From: DATFVA01 sp963711455
GTDB lineage: Bacteria > Bacteroidota > Ignavibacteria > Ignavibacteriales > Ignavibacteriaceae
Direction: 5' to 3'
Assembly (NCBI GenBank): GCA_963711455.1
Contig: CAVQEH010000002.1
Span: forward strand, 186,001-250,000
Length of the DNA: 64,000 nt
Below are positions 9,303 to 17,757 of the stretch, piece by piece. Positions within the stretch are counted from its first letter, which is position 1, and each line of letters starts with the position of its first letter. The translations under genes and the position numbers were made by a program. A model generated the notes under the pieces. The model made no database searches, was not told the DNA's origin, and saw only the letters and a program-made list of their open reading frames with translations.

Positions 9303-9339
9303 GTGTTTTTTATAATTTCCCCCACAACAAAATATCCGG

Positions 9340-10026
9340 ATGAAAGTCGCAGTAATTATTCCCGCATTTAATGAAGAAAAATCTATCGCCAAAGTCATAA
9401 AGGCTATTCCTGAAAATCTGGTAAATGAGATAATTGTAGTTAATAATAATTCTACTGATCACACCAATATTATTGCGGAAAATGCCGGGGCTATAATTCT
9501 GAATGAAAATATTCAGGGATATGGTGCAAGCTGCTTAAAAGGGATTGAATATCTAACGAATAAAAATACTGATGTTGTTGTTTTTCTCGATGGAGATTAT
9601 AGTGATTACCCGGAAGAGATGGAGCGTTTAATTAATCCTATTAAAAATGGTGATTATGATTTCGTGCTTGGCAGCAGAATTATCGGGAAGAAAGAGGATG
9701 ATTCCATGCCGCACCATGCAATGTTGGGGAATTACCTTTCCTGCTTTCTTATCAATTTATTCTGGAAAATAAAATACACAGACCTCGGACCATTCCGTGC
9801 CATTAAATTTGATAGGCTCCTTCAGTTAAACATGGAAGACCACTGGTATGGATGGACAGTAGAAATGCAGATAAAAGCAGCAAAGCAAAAATTAAAAATA
9901 AAGGAAGTACCGGTAAGCTATAGAAAGAGAATCGGAAAATCGAAGGTGAGTGGAACAATAAAAGGATCCTTTATGGCCGGTACTATAATTTTAAAAACAA
10001 TTTTTCTTCAGTTGTTTAAAGATTAG
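9340..10026 (+). CDS. Family 2 glycosyltransferase
   Basis: The 228-residue GT-A protein starts with VAVIIPAFNEEKSIAKVI and has VVNNNSTD and FLDGDYSDYPE (the metal-binding DxD-like site). It then reads LGSRIIG and ends with a short hydrophobic segment. The length and the KRIGKSKVSGTIKGSF motif fit DPM1-like transferases that use a nucleotide-sugar donor. It is followed one base later by the DUF2064-type transferase, so the two are co-transcribed and probably act together. The acceptor is unknown. Confidence 0.85.
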   Translation: MKVAVIIPAFNEEKSIAKVIKAIPENLVNEIIVVNNNSTDHTNIIAENAGAIILNENIQGYGASCLKGIEYLTNKNTDVVVFLDGDYSDYPEEMERLINPIKNGDYDFVLGSRIIGKKEDDSMPHHAMLGNYLSCFLINLFWKIKYTDLGPFRAIKFDRLLQLNMEDHWYGWTVEMQIKAAKQKLKIKEVPVSYRKRIGKSKVSGTIKGSFMAGTIILKTIFLQLFKD

Positions 10027-10027
10027 C

Positions 10028-10684
10028 ATGAATGCAGTAATAGTTTTTACAAAGTATCCGCGTAATGGAAATGTTAAAACCCGGCTGGGAAAAACCCTCG
10101 GCAATTATTTCGCCGCAGAATTTTTCAAGATAATGGCCGAACACATTTTTGAAGTTTGTCTCTCACTTCCTGAAAAAGATTATTCGCTTTTTCTTTTCTT
10201 TAGCAAACAGGAAGAGAAAGAACCCGTAAACAACTGGGTGGATAACAGATTTTCTCTTCAATTACAGGAAGGCAGAGATTTAGGGGAAAGAATGAAGAGT
10301 GCTTTCCGTTTTTTATTTAAGAACCATTACAAAAAAGTTATTATAATCGGAACAGATTGTCCTGAAATGAATAGCGAAATATTATTAAAATCATTTAATG
10401 AACTTTCCGGTAAAAATGTGGTAATTGGTCCTTCAACTGATGGAGGATATTATTTATTGGGTATGGATAGTTTCTATCCTTTTTTATTTGATAAAATTGA
10501 ATGGAGCAGCAGCAAAGTTTTTAAGGAATCAATAAAAAGAGTTGAGAAGAATAAACTTAGCTTTGAACTTATGCCTGAATTAATTGATGTAGACACTGAA
10601 GAAGATATGCGAAAATGGTTTTCAAAATCAAATAAAGAAAATAAGATGACTAAATTTATTGATGGATTTGATTTAAGGTTATAA
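10028..10684 (+). CDS. DUF2064 / TIGR04282-type glycosyltransferase-like protein
   Basis: The 218-residue protein has an N-terminal VIVFTKYPRNGNVKTRLGKT nucleotide-binding loop, a central IIGTDCPEMNSEIL and VIGPSTDGGYYLLG, which define the DUF2064 (TIGR04282) branch of GT-A folds. Some members are linked to arsenosugar synthesis, but the usual ArsM and ArsS partners are not adjacent, so I do not assign that role. It starts immediately after the GT2 gene stop. Confidence 0.85.
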   Translation: MNAVIVFTKYPRNGNVKTRLGKTLGNYFAAEFFKIMAEHIFEVCLSLPEKDYSLFLFFSKQEEKEPVNNWVDNRFSLQLQEGRDLGERMKSAFRFLFKNHYKKVIIIGTDCPEMNSEILLKSFNELSGKNVVIGPSTDGGYYLLGMDSFYPFLFDKIEWSSSKVFKESIKRVEKNKLSFELMPELIDVDTEEDMRKWFSKSNKENKMTKFIDGFDLRL

Positions 10685-10805
10685 TATTCCGCAAAGTATT
10701 ATTTTCTGTATTATTTGATTATCAAAAACACTGAAATGTTAATTATTGCTGTTGAGTAAATTTTTTTTCATCAAACAGTTATAAATCTTTTCTTATCTTT
10801 GTTAA

Positions 10806-11876
10806 ATGAGCAATCAGACAAACATTAGAGGAAGAGCTGCACAGGCTAATCCAAAGAACCGTTTCGAAAAATTTTCTCTTGAGAATTTTAAGAATGATGA
10901 ACTGGATTATTTTGTTGAGGCTAAAGATGAAATAAAGATTCCGACCAAGTTTTTTATAGATGAATCAAAATCTGTAATTGCGAAAAATGATAGTTATGAT
11001 GTGGGATTTGAGTATTCATTTAACCCTTACCGCGGATGTGAACACGGATGTATTTATTGCTATGCCCGTCCTTCCCATGAGTTCCTTGGATTTTCTTCCG
11101 GGACAGATTTTGAATCTAAGATAATGATCAAAAAAGATGCTCCTAAATTGCTTGAAGCTGAATTCAATAAAAAAAACTATAAACCTGATTTTATAATGTT
11201 CAGCGGTAACACAGATTGTTACCAGCCTGTTGAACGTAAGTTGAAAATTACAAGAGAAGTTCTAAAAATATGCCTGAAGTACCGTAACCCGGTTTCCATT
11301 ATTACCAAGAACGAATTGGTTCAAAGAGACATAGATATTTTACAGGAAATGGCAGAATTAAATCTTGTGTCGGTTTGTTTATCGATTACTTCGCTTGACA
11401 GGAACCTCACCAGAAAAATGGAACCCCGTACTTCTTCGCCCGAAAGAAGATTGCAGACAATAGAAAAAATTGCCGCGAAAAATATTCCCGTTGGAGTAAA
11501 TATTGCACCGGTTATACCGGGATTAAATGATGAGGAAATCCCGTCAATTCTTAAAGAAGCTTCACGTTGTGGTGCAACATATGCAGGACACGTAATGCTT
11601 CGTTTGCCTTATGCTGTGAAAGACTTATTTTTGCAATGGCTTAAAAAAGAATTCCCTGACAGGGAAAGCAAAATTATTAATAAAATAAAAGAAATGAGAG
11701 ATGGGAAGCTGAATGAATCCGAATTCAGCACAAGGTTTTCAGCGAAAGGCGAACTTGCTGAAACTATTCATTCTTTATTTGAGTTGAGCTGCAAAAAATA
11801 CAGACTTAATATTAATAGAACAGCATTAAGAAAAGATTTATTCAGAAGAGTTACTAACCAGCTTGAAATGTTCTGA
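10806..11876 (+). CDS. Radical SAM protein, PA0069/Rv2578c family
   Basis: The 356-residue protein begins with the family's N-terminal IRGRAAQANPKNRFEK tag. The radical SAM cluster motif CEHGCIYC (Cys78, Cys82, Cys85) binds the 4Fe-4S cluster. The FNPYRGCEHGCIYCYARPSH context and SGNTDCYQPVE are diagnostic of this family, which is related to SplB-like proteins. The substrate is unknown for the whole family. It is separated by 120 bases from the upstream pair and appears to be transcribed on its own. Confidence 0.9.
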   Translation: MSNQTNIRGRAAQANPKNRFEKFSLENFKNDELDYFVEAKDEIKIPTKFFIDESKSVIAKNDSYDVGFEYSFNPYRGCEHGCIYCYARPSHEFLGFSSGTDFESKIMIKKDAPKLLEAEFNKKNYKPDFIMFSGNTDCYQPVERKLKITREVLKICLKYRNPVSIITKNELVQRDIDILQEMAELNLVSVCLSITSLDRNLTRKMEPRTSSPERRLQTIEKIAAKNIPVGVNIAPVIPGLNDEEIPSILKEASRCGATYAGHVMLRLPYAVKDLFLQWLKKEFPDRESKIINKIKEMRDGKLNESEFSTRFSAKGELAETIHSLFELSCKKYRLNINRTALRKDLFRRVTNQLEMF

Positions 11877-11924
11877 TTATTTCTGAATCTATTATGAAAT
11901 TTATTCATCTAAACTATCATTGTT

Positions 11925-12158
11925 ATGAAGCAAAATAAAAATAAAACTAAAAACAGACAGATTGGAAAAACCAGGGTCCCTGATAAGAGACCCCTGATTG
12001 ATCCCAAATATAAAAACACTATATGGACAGTTGTAATTATAGTAATACTTGTAATATTTTTTATAATTAATAATACTAGACCGGTACCGCAGCAAGGTCC
12101 TTATCCGCCTGGTTTTAACCAGCAGAAAGCGGAAAATATTTTACATCAAAACCAATAA
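11925..12158 (+). CDS. Small single-span membrane protein
   Basis: The 77-residue protein has a basic N-terminus (KQNKNKTKNRQIGKTRVPDK), one membrane helix (WTVVIIVILVIFFIINN, about residues 34-50) and a proline/glutamine tail. It lies 17 bases before the thioredoxin-like lipoprotein gene, so the two probably share a transcript. No family is recognised. Confidence 0.6.
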   Translation: MKQNKNKTKNRQIGKTRVPDKRPLIDPKYKNTIWTVVIIVILVIFFIINNTRPVPQQGPYPPGFNQQKAENILHQNQ

Positions 12159-12175
12159 TCTTAAGGAAGATTTTT

Positions 12176-12727
12176 ATGTATAAACTTTTGGTCTCAATAT
12201 TGATTCTGTTTTTTTCTGTAACTATTGTTGGTTGTCAGAAAGAAAATGAAACTAAGTCGACACCTTCAGTTGAAAATAATTCTGCTGCTTCAAGTCTTCG
12301 GGGAGACGATAATAAAGCCCCGGATTTTACACTCGTTAACACTGAAGGAAAAAATGTAAGCTTATCGGATTATAAAGGCAAAATAGTAATTGTTGACTTC
12401 TGGGCAACTTGGTGTCCTCCCTGTAGAAGAGGGATTCCTGACCTGGTAGAACTTCAAAAACAGTATAAAGACAAAATTGCAGTAATCGGAATATCAATGG
12501 ATATGGAAAATACAAAAGCGGGCGTCCCTGATTTTATTGATAAGATGGGAATTAACTATCCTGTAGTTTATTTTAATAATAAGGTAATTGATGATTACGG
12601 CGGAATCTCTGCTATTCCTACAACTTTTATTATTGATAAGAACGGTAATATTGTTAAAAAGATGGTTGGACTTTATCCTAAAAGTGAAATTGAAAAACAA
12701 CTAAATGAACTGATGAAAGAATCGTAA
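12176..12727 (+). CDS. TlpA/ResA-like thioredoxin lipoprotein
   Basis: Residues 1-20 are a lipoprotein signal with VGC at the cleavage site. After a Ser/Asn-rich linker a thioredoxin fold begins at residue 48 with APDFTLVNTEGKNVSLSDYKG. The redox site is WATWCPPC (Cys80, Cys83), and the cis-proline loop is SAIPTTFIID. The protein should sit on the periplasmic face and reduce or oxidise cysteines, for example in cytochrome c maturation, though no such genes are adjacent. The start has an AAGGAAG ribosome-binding site. Confidence 0.9.
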   Translation: MYKLLVSILILFFSVTIVGCQKENETKSTPSVENNSAASSLRGDDNKAPDFTLVNTEGKNVSLSDYKGKIVIVDFWATWCPPCRRGIPDLVELQKQYKDKIAVIGISMDMENTKAGVPDFIDKMGINYPVVYFNNKVIDDYGGISAIPTTFIIDKNGNIVKKMVGLYPKSEIEKQLNELMKES

Positions 12728-12781
12728 GTAATTTTAAAATCTGTATTTTCCTGATTAATAAGACGGAAATTTTAAATGATA

Positions 12782-12805
12782 GTGATTCATTTCATCACCT
12801 TTTTT
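12782..12805 (+). terminator. Rho-independent terminator after the TlpA-like gene
   Basis: GTGAT (12782-12786) and ATCAC (12794-12798) pair around a 7-base loop, followed by CTTTTTTATTT. The T-run overlaps the end of the convergent DUF2905 gene. The stem is short, so confidence is moderate. Confidence 0.5.
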
Positions 12806-13028
12806 ATTTCCTGAAAAGATAAATGATAAGACTGATTAAAAGACTAATTAAAATTGAAGTAACGATTGGAAAGTAAAAAGTAAAATTATTTTTTTTAATG
12901 TAAATATCCCCGGGCAGCCTTCCTAAAAATGGTATCTTATCTCCAAAGAAAAACAGCACACCAAGCACAAGTAAAAATATACCAGCAAAAATCATTATCT
13001 TTCCGAACTGCTGCAGCTCATGCGGCAT
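12804..13028 (-). CDS. DUF2905 family small membrane protein
   Basis: The 74-residue protein contains two membrane helices separated by FGDKIPFLGRLPGDIYIKKN. The GRLPGDI motif is the hallmark of DUF2905. The function is unknown. The family is widespread in bacteria as a stand-alone gene. It is convergent with the TlpA-like gene and divergent from the response regulator. Confidence 0.88.
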   Translation of the reverse strand: MPHELQQFGKIMIFAGIFLLVLGVLFFFGDKIPFLGRLPGDIYIKKNNFTFYFPIVTSILISLLISLIIYLFRK

Positions 13029-13181
13029 GTGATACCTGTTATAAATTTTATTTACTTTAAACTTAAATTTTCAATATTAAATAACAAATGACGGCTAACT
13101 TACTTTAACATGAAAACTTTTTATTTTATTATCTTTATTTTAATCTAAGTAAATCTGAGAACTTAAAAGAGTGAAAAAGAA

Positions 13182-13574
13182 ATGGAAGATAACAAGCCCA
13201 GGATACTGATTACCGAAGACGATTCTGAAAATCAGAGATTTTTAAGAATGTTTCTTAGGAAGAATTTCACAACAGATGTTTGCGATTCTGATATTTCACT
13301 TTACGAAAATCTCAGGGCACATCATTATGATGTTATCCTGATGGACATTTCACTTAAGGGAAATAAAAACGGTCTCGAGTTAACCCGTGAATTAAAAGCT
13401 AATCCTGAGTATAAAGATATTCCTATAGTCTGCCTGACTGCACATGCTTTTAAAAAGGATGTGGAGAATGCTTTAAGTGCCGGTGTCGATAAGTTTCTTA
13501 CTAAGCCGGTAGATAACCACATTCTTATGCAAACCCTGCTCGAAGCTGCCAACCGCAAAGAAAATACAAAATGA
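13182..13574 (+). CDS. Stand-alone response-regulator receiver protein
   Basis: The 130-residue protein is a single CheY-like receiver domain: acidic pair Asp13/Asp14, phospho-acceptor Asp55 in VILMDISLKG, Thr86 in VCLTAHA and Lys108 in LTKPV. No output domain follows, so it acts through protein contacts. No kinase gene is adjacent. Its stop overlaps the start of the DoxX gene by four bases, which suggests translational coupling. Confidence 0.92.
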   Translation: MEDNKPRILITEDDSENQRFLRMFLRKNFTTDVCDSDISLYENLRAHHYDVILMDISLKGNKNGLELTRELKANPEYKDIPIVCLTAHAFKKDVENALSAGVDKFLTKPVDNHILMQTLLEAANRKENTK

Positions 13575-13996
13575 AGATGAGGTTAAAACCTTATCCGGAT
13601 TTTGGTCTTCTTCTAATCCGGCTGGTATTAGGATTAAGCTATATGATTGTTCACGGTGGACAAAAGTTAATTGCAGGTCCTCAACTCTGGGCTAAAATAG
13701 GATCAGCAGTTGGCTATCTTGGAATAAATTTTTCATTTACAGCCTGGGGATTTCTTGCTGCCTGTGCAGAATTCTTTGGCGGATTATTAATCCTTCTCGG
13801 ATTGTTCTTTCGACCGGCATCTGTCTTTATAATTATTACTATGTTCGTTGCCGCGAACAGTGGGTTAGAAGGTGGAAGCAGCCTTGGAACAATAGCACAT
13901 CCAATTGAGCTGGGGATAACAATTCTCGGTTTGTTTTTTACCGGTCCGGGAAAATACAGTCTGGATTATCAATTATTCGGCAGGAAAAAGATATAA
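13571..13996 (+). CDS. DoxX family membrane protein
   Basis: The 141-residue protein has four membrane helices and the DoxX pattern: LLIRLVLGLSYMIVHGGQKL, then AACAEFFGGLLILLGLFFRP and HPIELGITILGLFFTGPGKY. DoxX-like proteins are small quinone-linked or redox-associated membrane proteins of poorly defined role. It overlaps the receiver gene by ATGA and ends just before a hairpin. Confidence 0.9.
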   Translation: MKMRLKPYPDFGLLLIRLVLGLSYMIVHGGQKLIAGPQLWAKIGSAVGYLGINFSFTAWGFLAACAEFFGGLLILLGLFFRPASVFIIITMFVAANSGLEGGSSLGTIAHPIELGITILGLFFTGPGKYSLDYQLFGRKKI

Positions 13997-14019
13997 AAAA
14001 AGCGGAGACAAACTCCGCT
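13995..14019 (-). terminator. Rho-independent terminator of the PorV-like gene
   Basis: AGCGGAG (14001-14007) pairs with CTCCGCT (14013-14019) around ACAAA. On the minus strand the stem runs into TTTTTT (14000 to 13995), so it serves the gene ending at 14026. Confidence 0.8.
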
Positions 14020-14025
14020 CATAAA

Positions 14026-15057
14026 TTACATTCCGTTCCTTAAAAACCTTGGTTCTTCAAGCGTAAGTATTATAGAAATTCTGTGTGTATCGGGAAGTCT
14101 GTCTAATTCAGATGCGCTGAATCTTGCAAAGGAATAATCAATATTAAGCTTGGGGAGTTTTATTCCGGCTCCAACAGTAAACTGTTTCACATCGTTGTAA
14201 CCGCCCCGTATTGAAAAAAGATTGTTATAATTAAATTCCAGTCCCGCATGCATATCAAAACTAACAGGACCAAGATTGAATGTGGATGCATACTGGCGGT
14301 TTTCAAATCTTACATCAAAATCAACGGCAGGTGTAAGTCTTCCGTTCAGAATATCTAATCCGTATGCCGCACCGATTTTTGCTGTCGGTGTAATTAATTC
14401 ATTCAACCCTGTACTCCAGGCTACTAAAGTGGTTGTTATATCCTGTATGTTTGCACCGACAGATAAATTTTCCAGAGGAAAATAAAGTGCTCCCACATCA
14501 AAGCCAATTCCGTTTGCGCTGAATTCGGCTATATCTCTCCTGATATACTTAATGCTTGCGCCGTATGAAAATTTATCAGAAAGCCTTTTGGCAAAAGAAA
14601 GATAAAAAGCCCAGTCCTGGTCGCTGAATTCTGTAATTTTTGAATAATCTATTCTGTCATTGTCGTCAATTTTTCCGTTGCCGTTTACATCAATAAGTGC
14701 ATTCCTTGTATCGGGGATTCCATCAATTCCTAATCTCATAACGCTTAAGGCAAAGCTCATATCGGTATCCCAGGGTAAAGCAACAGCTGCATAATCATAA
14801 TTAACAAGGTTGCCATACCTCTCATCGTGCATTAGAGAAATCTGCGGGTAGTTTATTTGTACAAGACCTGAAGGATTATAATATCCGGCAGTTATATCGT
14901 TAGCAACGGCAGTAAAAGCTCCTCCCATTGCCAGCGGTCTTCCGCCTACACCAATAGCCATAAATTCACCTGCATATTTTGCAATAACAGTTTGTGCATT
15001 GGCATAAGGAAGAAAGAAAAGAAGAGAAAGAATTATTAAAGTGAATTTTTTACTCAT
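14026..15057 (-). CDS. PorV/PorQ-family outer-membrane protein
   Basis: A signal peptide (cleavage after YANA) is followed by AKYAGEFMAIGVGGRPLAMG, GGAFTAVANDITAGYYNPSG and repeated amphipathic strands. This is the N-terminal signature of the PorV/PorQ (UPF0164, FadL-like) family of outer-membrane barrels associated with type IX secretion. An unusual loop, DVNGNGKIDDNDR, resembles a calcium-binding EF-hand/dockerin loop. In T9SS, PorV shuttles cargo and PorQ anchors the attachment complex. Which type this is cannot be told. The gene is alone, with its own terminator. Confidence 0.85.
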   Translation of the reverse strand: MSKKFTLIILSLLFFLPYANAQTVIAKYAGEFMAIGVGGRPLAMGGAFTAVANDITAGYYNPSGLVQINYPQISLMHDERYGNLVNYDYAAVALPWDTDMSFALSVMRLGIDGIPDTRNALIDVNGNGKIDDNDRIDYSKITEFSDQDWAFYLSFAKRLSDKFSYGASIKYIRRDIAEFSANGIGFDVGALYFPLENLSVGANIQDITTTLVAWSTGLNELITPTAKIGAAYGLDILNGRLTPAVDFDVRFENRQYASTFNLGPVSFDMHAGLEFNYNNLFSIRGGYNDVKQFTVGAGIKLPKLNIDYSFARFSASELDRLPDTHRISIILTLEEPRFLRNGM

Positions 15058-15269
15058 AAGACTGGTTGCAACCTTTTAGTTGATGTAAAATCGTGGCAAA
15101 AGATGGATAAATAGATTTTGAAAGTCAAGGCTATTTTAGAGATAAAACGTATTTATACCTGCTTATTGTTTTTATTTCCGGGGGAAAAATAAATTGATAC
15201 TTTTTTGATGAATAACATTTTGATAATAATTATATTACAACGAATTAAAAATAATTTTAGGGTGAAGTT

Positions 15270-16247
15270 ATGAAAGGGAAATTATTTTTTCTGGGTCTCA
15301 TTCCTGTAATAAGTTTTCTTCTGGCAGGCTGTTCTTCTGTTACCCAGACAATATATCTTCAGAACGTTGATGTCTCAGGTCCGTTAAATCAACCTCCGAT
15401 TGAAGTGATGTCGCATCCCGGAAGCACTTTCACAATTTCCCCAAGACTATCCATGAACGGAAGAAGATTTCTTTCAGGCAATGTAGAATCTCATTCATCT
15501 GTAAATGAAAATAATGTTTACCAGGTTGATACCATTTTTAATAATGACGGAACAAAGAGTTATAAAATCTCAGATTCAAATACACATGAATTTAAGGGCG
15601 ACAATATGCAATGGAATATTCCACAGGTTTCCGCAGGACTTGACATGGATATTCAGCTTTCAAACGCATTCGCAATTACCGGGGGATTATCTTACGCGGC
15701 AGATAATAACAGAGATTATTTCGGCGGAACAATCGGAATAGGTTTATTTGAATTAAAAGGAACACGGGCTTTCAGGTTTGATGCTGGCATCATCTGGCAG
15801 AATTTATATTACGATGCAGCCAGTATTGTAGTAACAAAAGAATATAATTCTTCCTCCGGTTATACAGTTAAAGATGTTTCATTCTTCAGGGACAAAGGAA
15901 ATCTTAATTCAGTAAATCCGTATTTATCATTTACATACAACTCTGCTGTTCAAAACTCTCCAATAAATTTTTTCGTAAGCCTTGGATTTTTTACACAAAC
16001 AGTTGTTTCATTTAACCCGGATAACTATGATCCTGATTATTCATTCTGGGGAAACTCACTTAAAGTAAATGATGAAAGAGGAGGGAGTATGGCTGCTTTC
16101 TTAACATTAACTCCCGGACTGATTCTTAACTTCGGAATGAACGGTGAAATATTGGTAGGTGCAAAAATTCTTCACGAGAGCTCCATAGGAAATACAAAGC
16201 AGTCAACTTTTCTTTCACCTACTGTACAGTTTAATTTTCACCTGTGA
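15270..16247 (+). CDS. Lipoprotein with a predicted outer-membrane barrel
   Basis: The 325-residue protein has a lipobox (LAGC, Cys21), then about 15 alternating strands with glycine/aromatic ends such as NAFAITGGLSYAADNNRDYF and FRFDAGIIWQNLYYD. It ends STFLSPTVQFNFHL, with a terminal hydrophobic strand suited to barrel assembly. It is divergent from the PorV-like gene across 212 bases. No known family is recognised. A surface or inner-leaflet outer-membrane location is inferred. Confidence 0.65.
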   Translation: MKGKLFFLGLIPVISFLLAGCSSVTQTIYLQNVDVSGPLNQPPIEVMSHPGSTFTISPRLSMNGRRFLSGNVESHSSVNENNVYQVDTIFNNDGTKSYKISDSNTHEFKGDNMQWNIPQVSAGLDMDIQLSNAFAITGGLSYAADNNRDYFGGTIGIGLFELKGTRAFRFDAGIIWQNLYYDAASIVVTKEYNSSSGYTVKDVSFFRDKGNLNSVNPYLSFTYNSAVQNSPINFFVSLGFFTQTVVSFNPDNYDPDYSFWGNSLKVNDERGGSMAAFLTLTPGLILNFGMNGEILVGAKILHESSIGNTKQSTFLSPTVQFNFHL

Positions 16248-16394
16248 GGTAGGATTGAGCTGGTATATGGTATTGAGTTAAGGATAAGGAATGGCCCTCT
16301 TTTTCTCCAACAAGCCACACTCTTTTTTCTTCCGTAGCTCAGTTCTGTCGCTCGTTTCAGATGGGCTCCTTTATGTCCTTCCGATATTAGAAAA
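16248..16394. other. Short intergenic region leading into the tandem array
   Basis: These 147 bases follow the lipoprotein gene. They contain a GTAGCTCAGT stretch at about 16335, but no cloverleaf can be drawn, so it is not a tRNA. Nothing else is recognised. Confidence 0.4.
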
Positions 16395-16636
16395 GGCTCT
16401 GAAGCTTCATGTTGCATTCCGAAAATCCCGAATAGGACTCTGAAGCTTCATGGTGCTTTCCGAAAATCCAGAATAGGTCTTTATAAACTTTCATGGTCGC
16501 TTTCTGAAAATCCCGAATAGGACTCAGAACTTTCATGGTCGCATTCCGAAAATCCCGAATAGGGCTCAGAACTTTTATGGTCGTTTTCCGAAAATCCCGA
16601 ATAGGGCTCTGAAGCTTCATGGCGGCATTTCCAATT
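16395..16636. repeat. Degenerate tandem repeat, about 5.7 copies of 40-44 bp
   Basis: Copies start near 16395, 16435, 16476, 16520, 16562 and 16604. Each copy has a variable CTCTGAAGCTTCATGG or CTCAGAACTTTCATGG half and a conserved TTCCGAAAATCCCGAATAGG half. The units abut with no spacers, and both halves repeat, so it is not CRISPR. Minus-strand translation is open for 77 codons and repeats PIRDF, but this follows from the period and the lack of a start signal suggests it is not coding. It sits at the boundary of the decayed restriction-modification locus. Confidence 0.85.
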
Positions 16637-16813
16637 TTGGAATCATGCTAAGAACATATTGATTTAGTAATTGAAAAAAAGTAAGTTGACCTGAGTGAAA
16701 ATATGCAGGGAAGAATCTTGGGTAGCTATTCAATATGAATGCAGAAATGAGGAAGGTTTTTTCATGGTTAGAAATACCGGCAAACAAATAAAGCTAAAGA
16801 TATACTTTGCTAG

Positions 16814-17757
16814 CTACTTTATAAACTGGCTAATTTAATATCCTGGAAAAATTATTGGAGAATTAATGAATTCTTATCAGAAGATTTGCAGAAAGTAAAA
16901 AATGATATTCAACAATTCAGAGATATTACTACTCGTGTATTAAACTATATACCGGAATTCTAACGAGAAAAGAATTTAGTGGTTACAAATTTGTTCTTCA
17001 ACATTGCGGGAACAAGAAAATCTATTCGCCCATTTAGAAATGATTTATTTATTCGTAATGCTAATTTATTCAATGATAACTATGAATAGTTTTGAAAGAA
17101 TTATTGAACCGATTGAAAAATGAAGAAAGAAAATTTAATTCAAGGAATTTCAGATAGTAGATAGTGTGGTTTATACTATGCAGCAATCATGGGTATTGGT
17201 TTTGATTTGATGGTGCAAGCTAATAGCGCAAGAAAACACGTTGGAAATCGATTTGAAGAATTAATGAGAACTTGTTTAGCTCTTTAGAAATTTCGATGAA
17301 AAAAGTGGTTTTAAGTATTCCTTATGAAACTGACGAAGGAAACAAATACTATCGGTGTGAGACTGATGTAATAATTTCTCCTTATGAAAGTGTTAGGTCG
17401 AACTCGACGAGTATAAATCCACATGAAATAGTTGTATCTCTTAAAACAACAACAAAAGATAGAATGCCAAAAGTATTTATAGATAAAGTACTAATGGAAC
17501 GTTTTGTAGGACATCCGGTTCGAGTAGTTGGTATATCGCAAAATGATATTCAAAGAAAAGAAGTTGCTGGCGAAATAAAAATCAGTTATACATTTGTATC
17601 AAATTTATTTATGGTTTATACTCGGTTTCTTGCTCAATTAGAAGGTTACTATTATCTTGATTTACCTTCGAAAGCATTACAACGTCCATTTAATCAATAC
17701 ATATTTCCCTTTTCAAAATTTTTGCTAAACGATATTTGGAAAATGTTAAATCCTTAA
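16814..17757 (+). pseudogene. Decayed type II restriction endonuclease
   Basis: Protein-like segments lie in order but in different frames and with stops. They are NEFLSEDLQKVKNDIQQFRD, then a TAA, NLFFNIAGTRKSIRPFRNDL, then a TAG, and MVQANSARKHVGNRFEELMR. The longest intact piece (17272-17757) carries CETDVIISPYE and INPHEIVVSLKTTTKDRMPK. The last resembles the D...(S/E)xK catalytic core with the KTTxKDR/KTSLRERW element of type II restriction enzymes. A one-base deletion in the T-run near 17283 would join FEELMRTCLAL to LEISMKKVVLSI. Its end overlaps the convergent methyltransferase by 12 bases. The recognition site is unknown. Confidence 0.6.

Noticed and set aside
10028..10684. Arsenosugar biosynthesis cluster
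   Set aside because: The neighbouring radical SAM gene is of the PA0069 family, not ArsS, and no ArsM is present.
16325..16365. tRNA-like GTAGCTCAGT segment
   Set aside because: No acceptor or T-arm pairing could be drawn around it.
16387..16620. 77-codon minus-strand open frame over the tandem array
   Set aside because: It repeats PIRDF-like units only because of the repeat period. It has no ribosome-binding site and no relation to a known protein.
16395..16636. CRISPR-like array
   Set aside because: Units abut with no unique spacers; both halves of the unit repeat, so this is a tandem repeat. No cas gene is near.
17272..17757. Intact small restriction enzyme
   Set aside because: Upstream protein segments in other frames continue the same fold (SARKHVGNRFEELM), so this is the tail of a broken longer gene.
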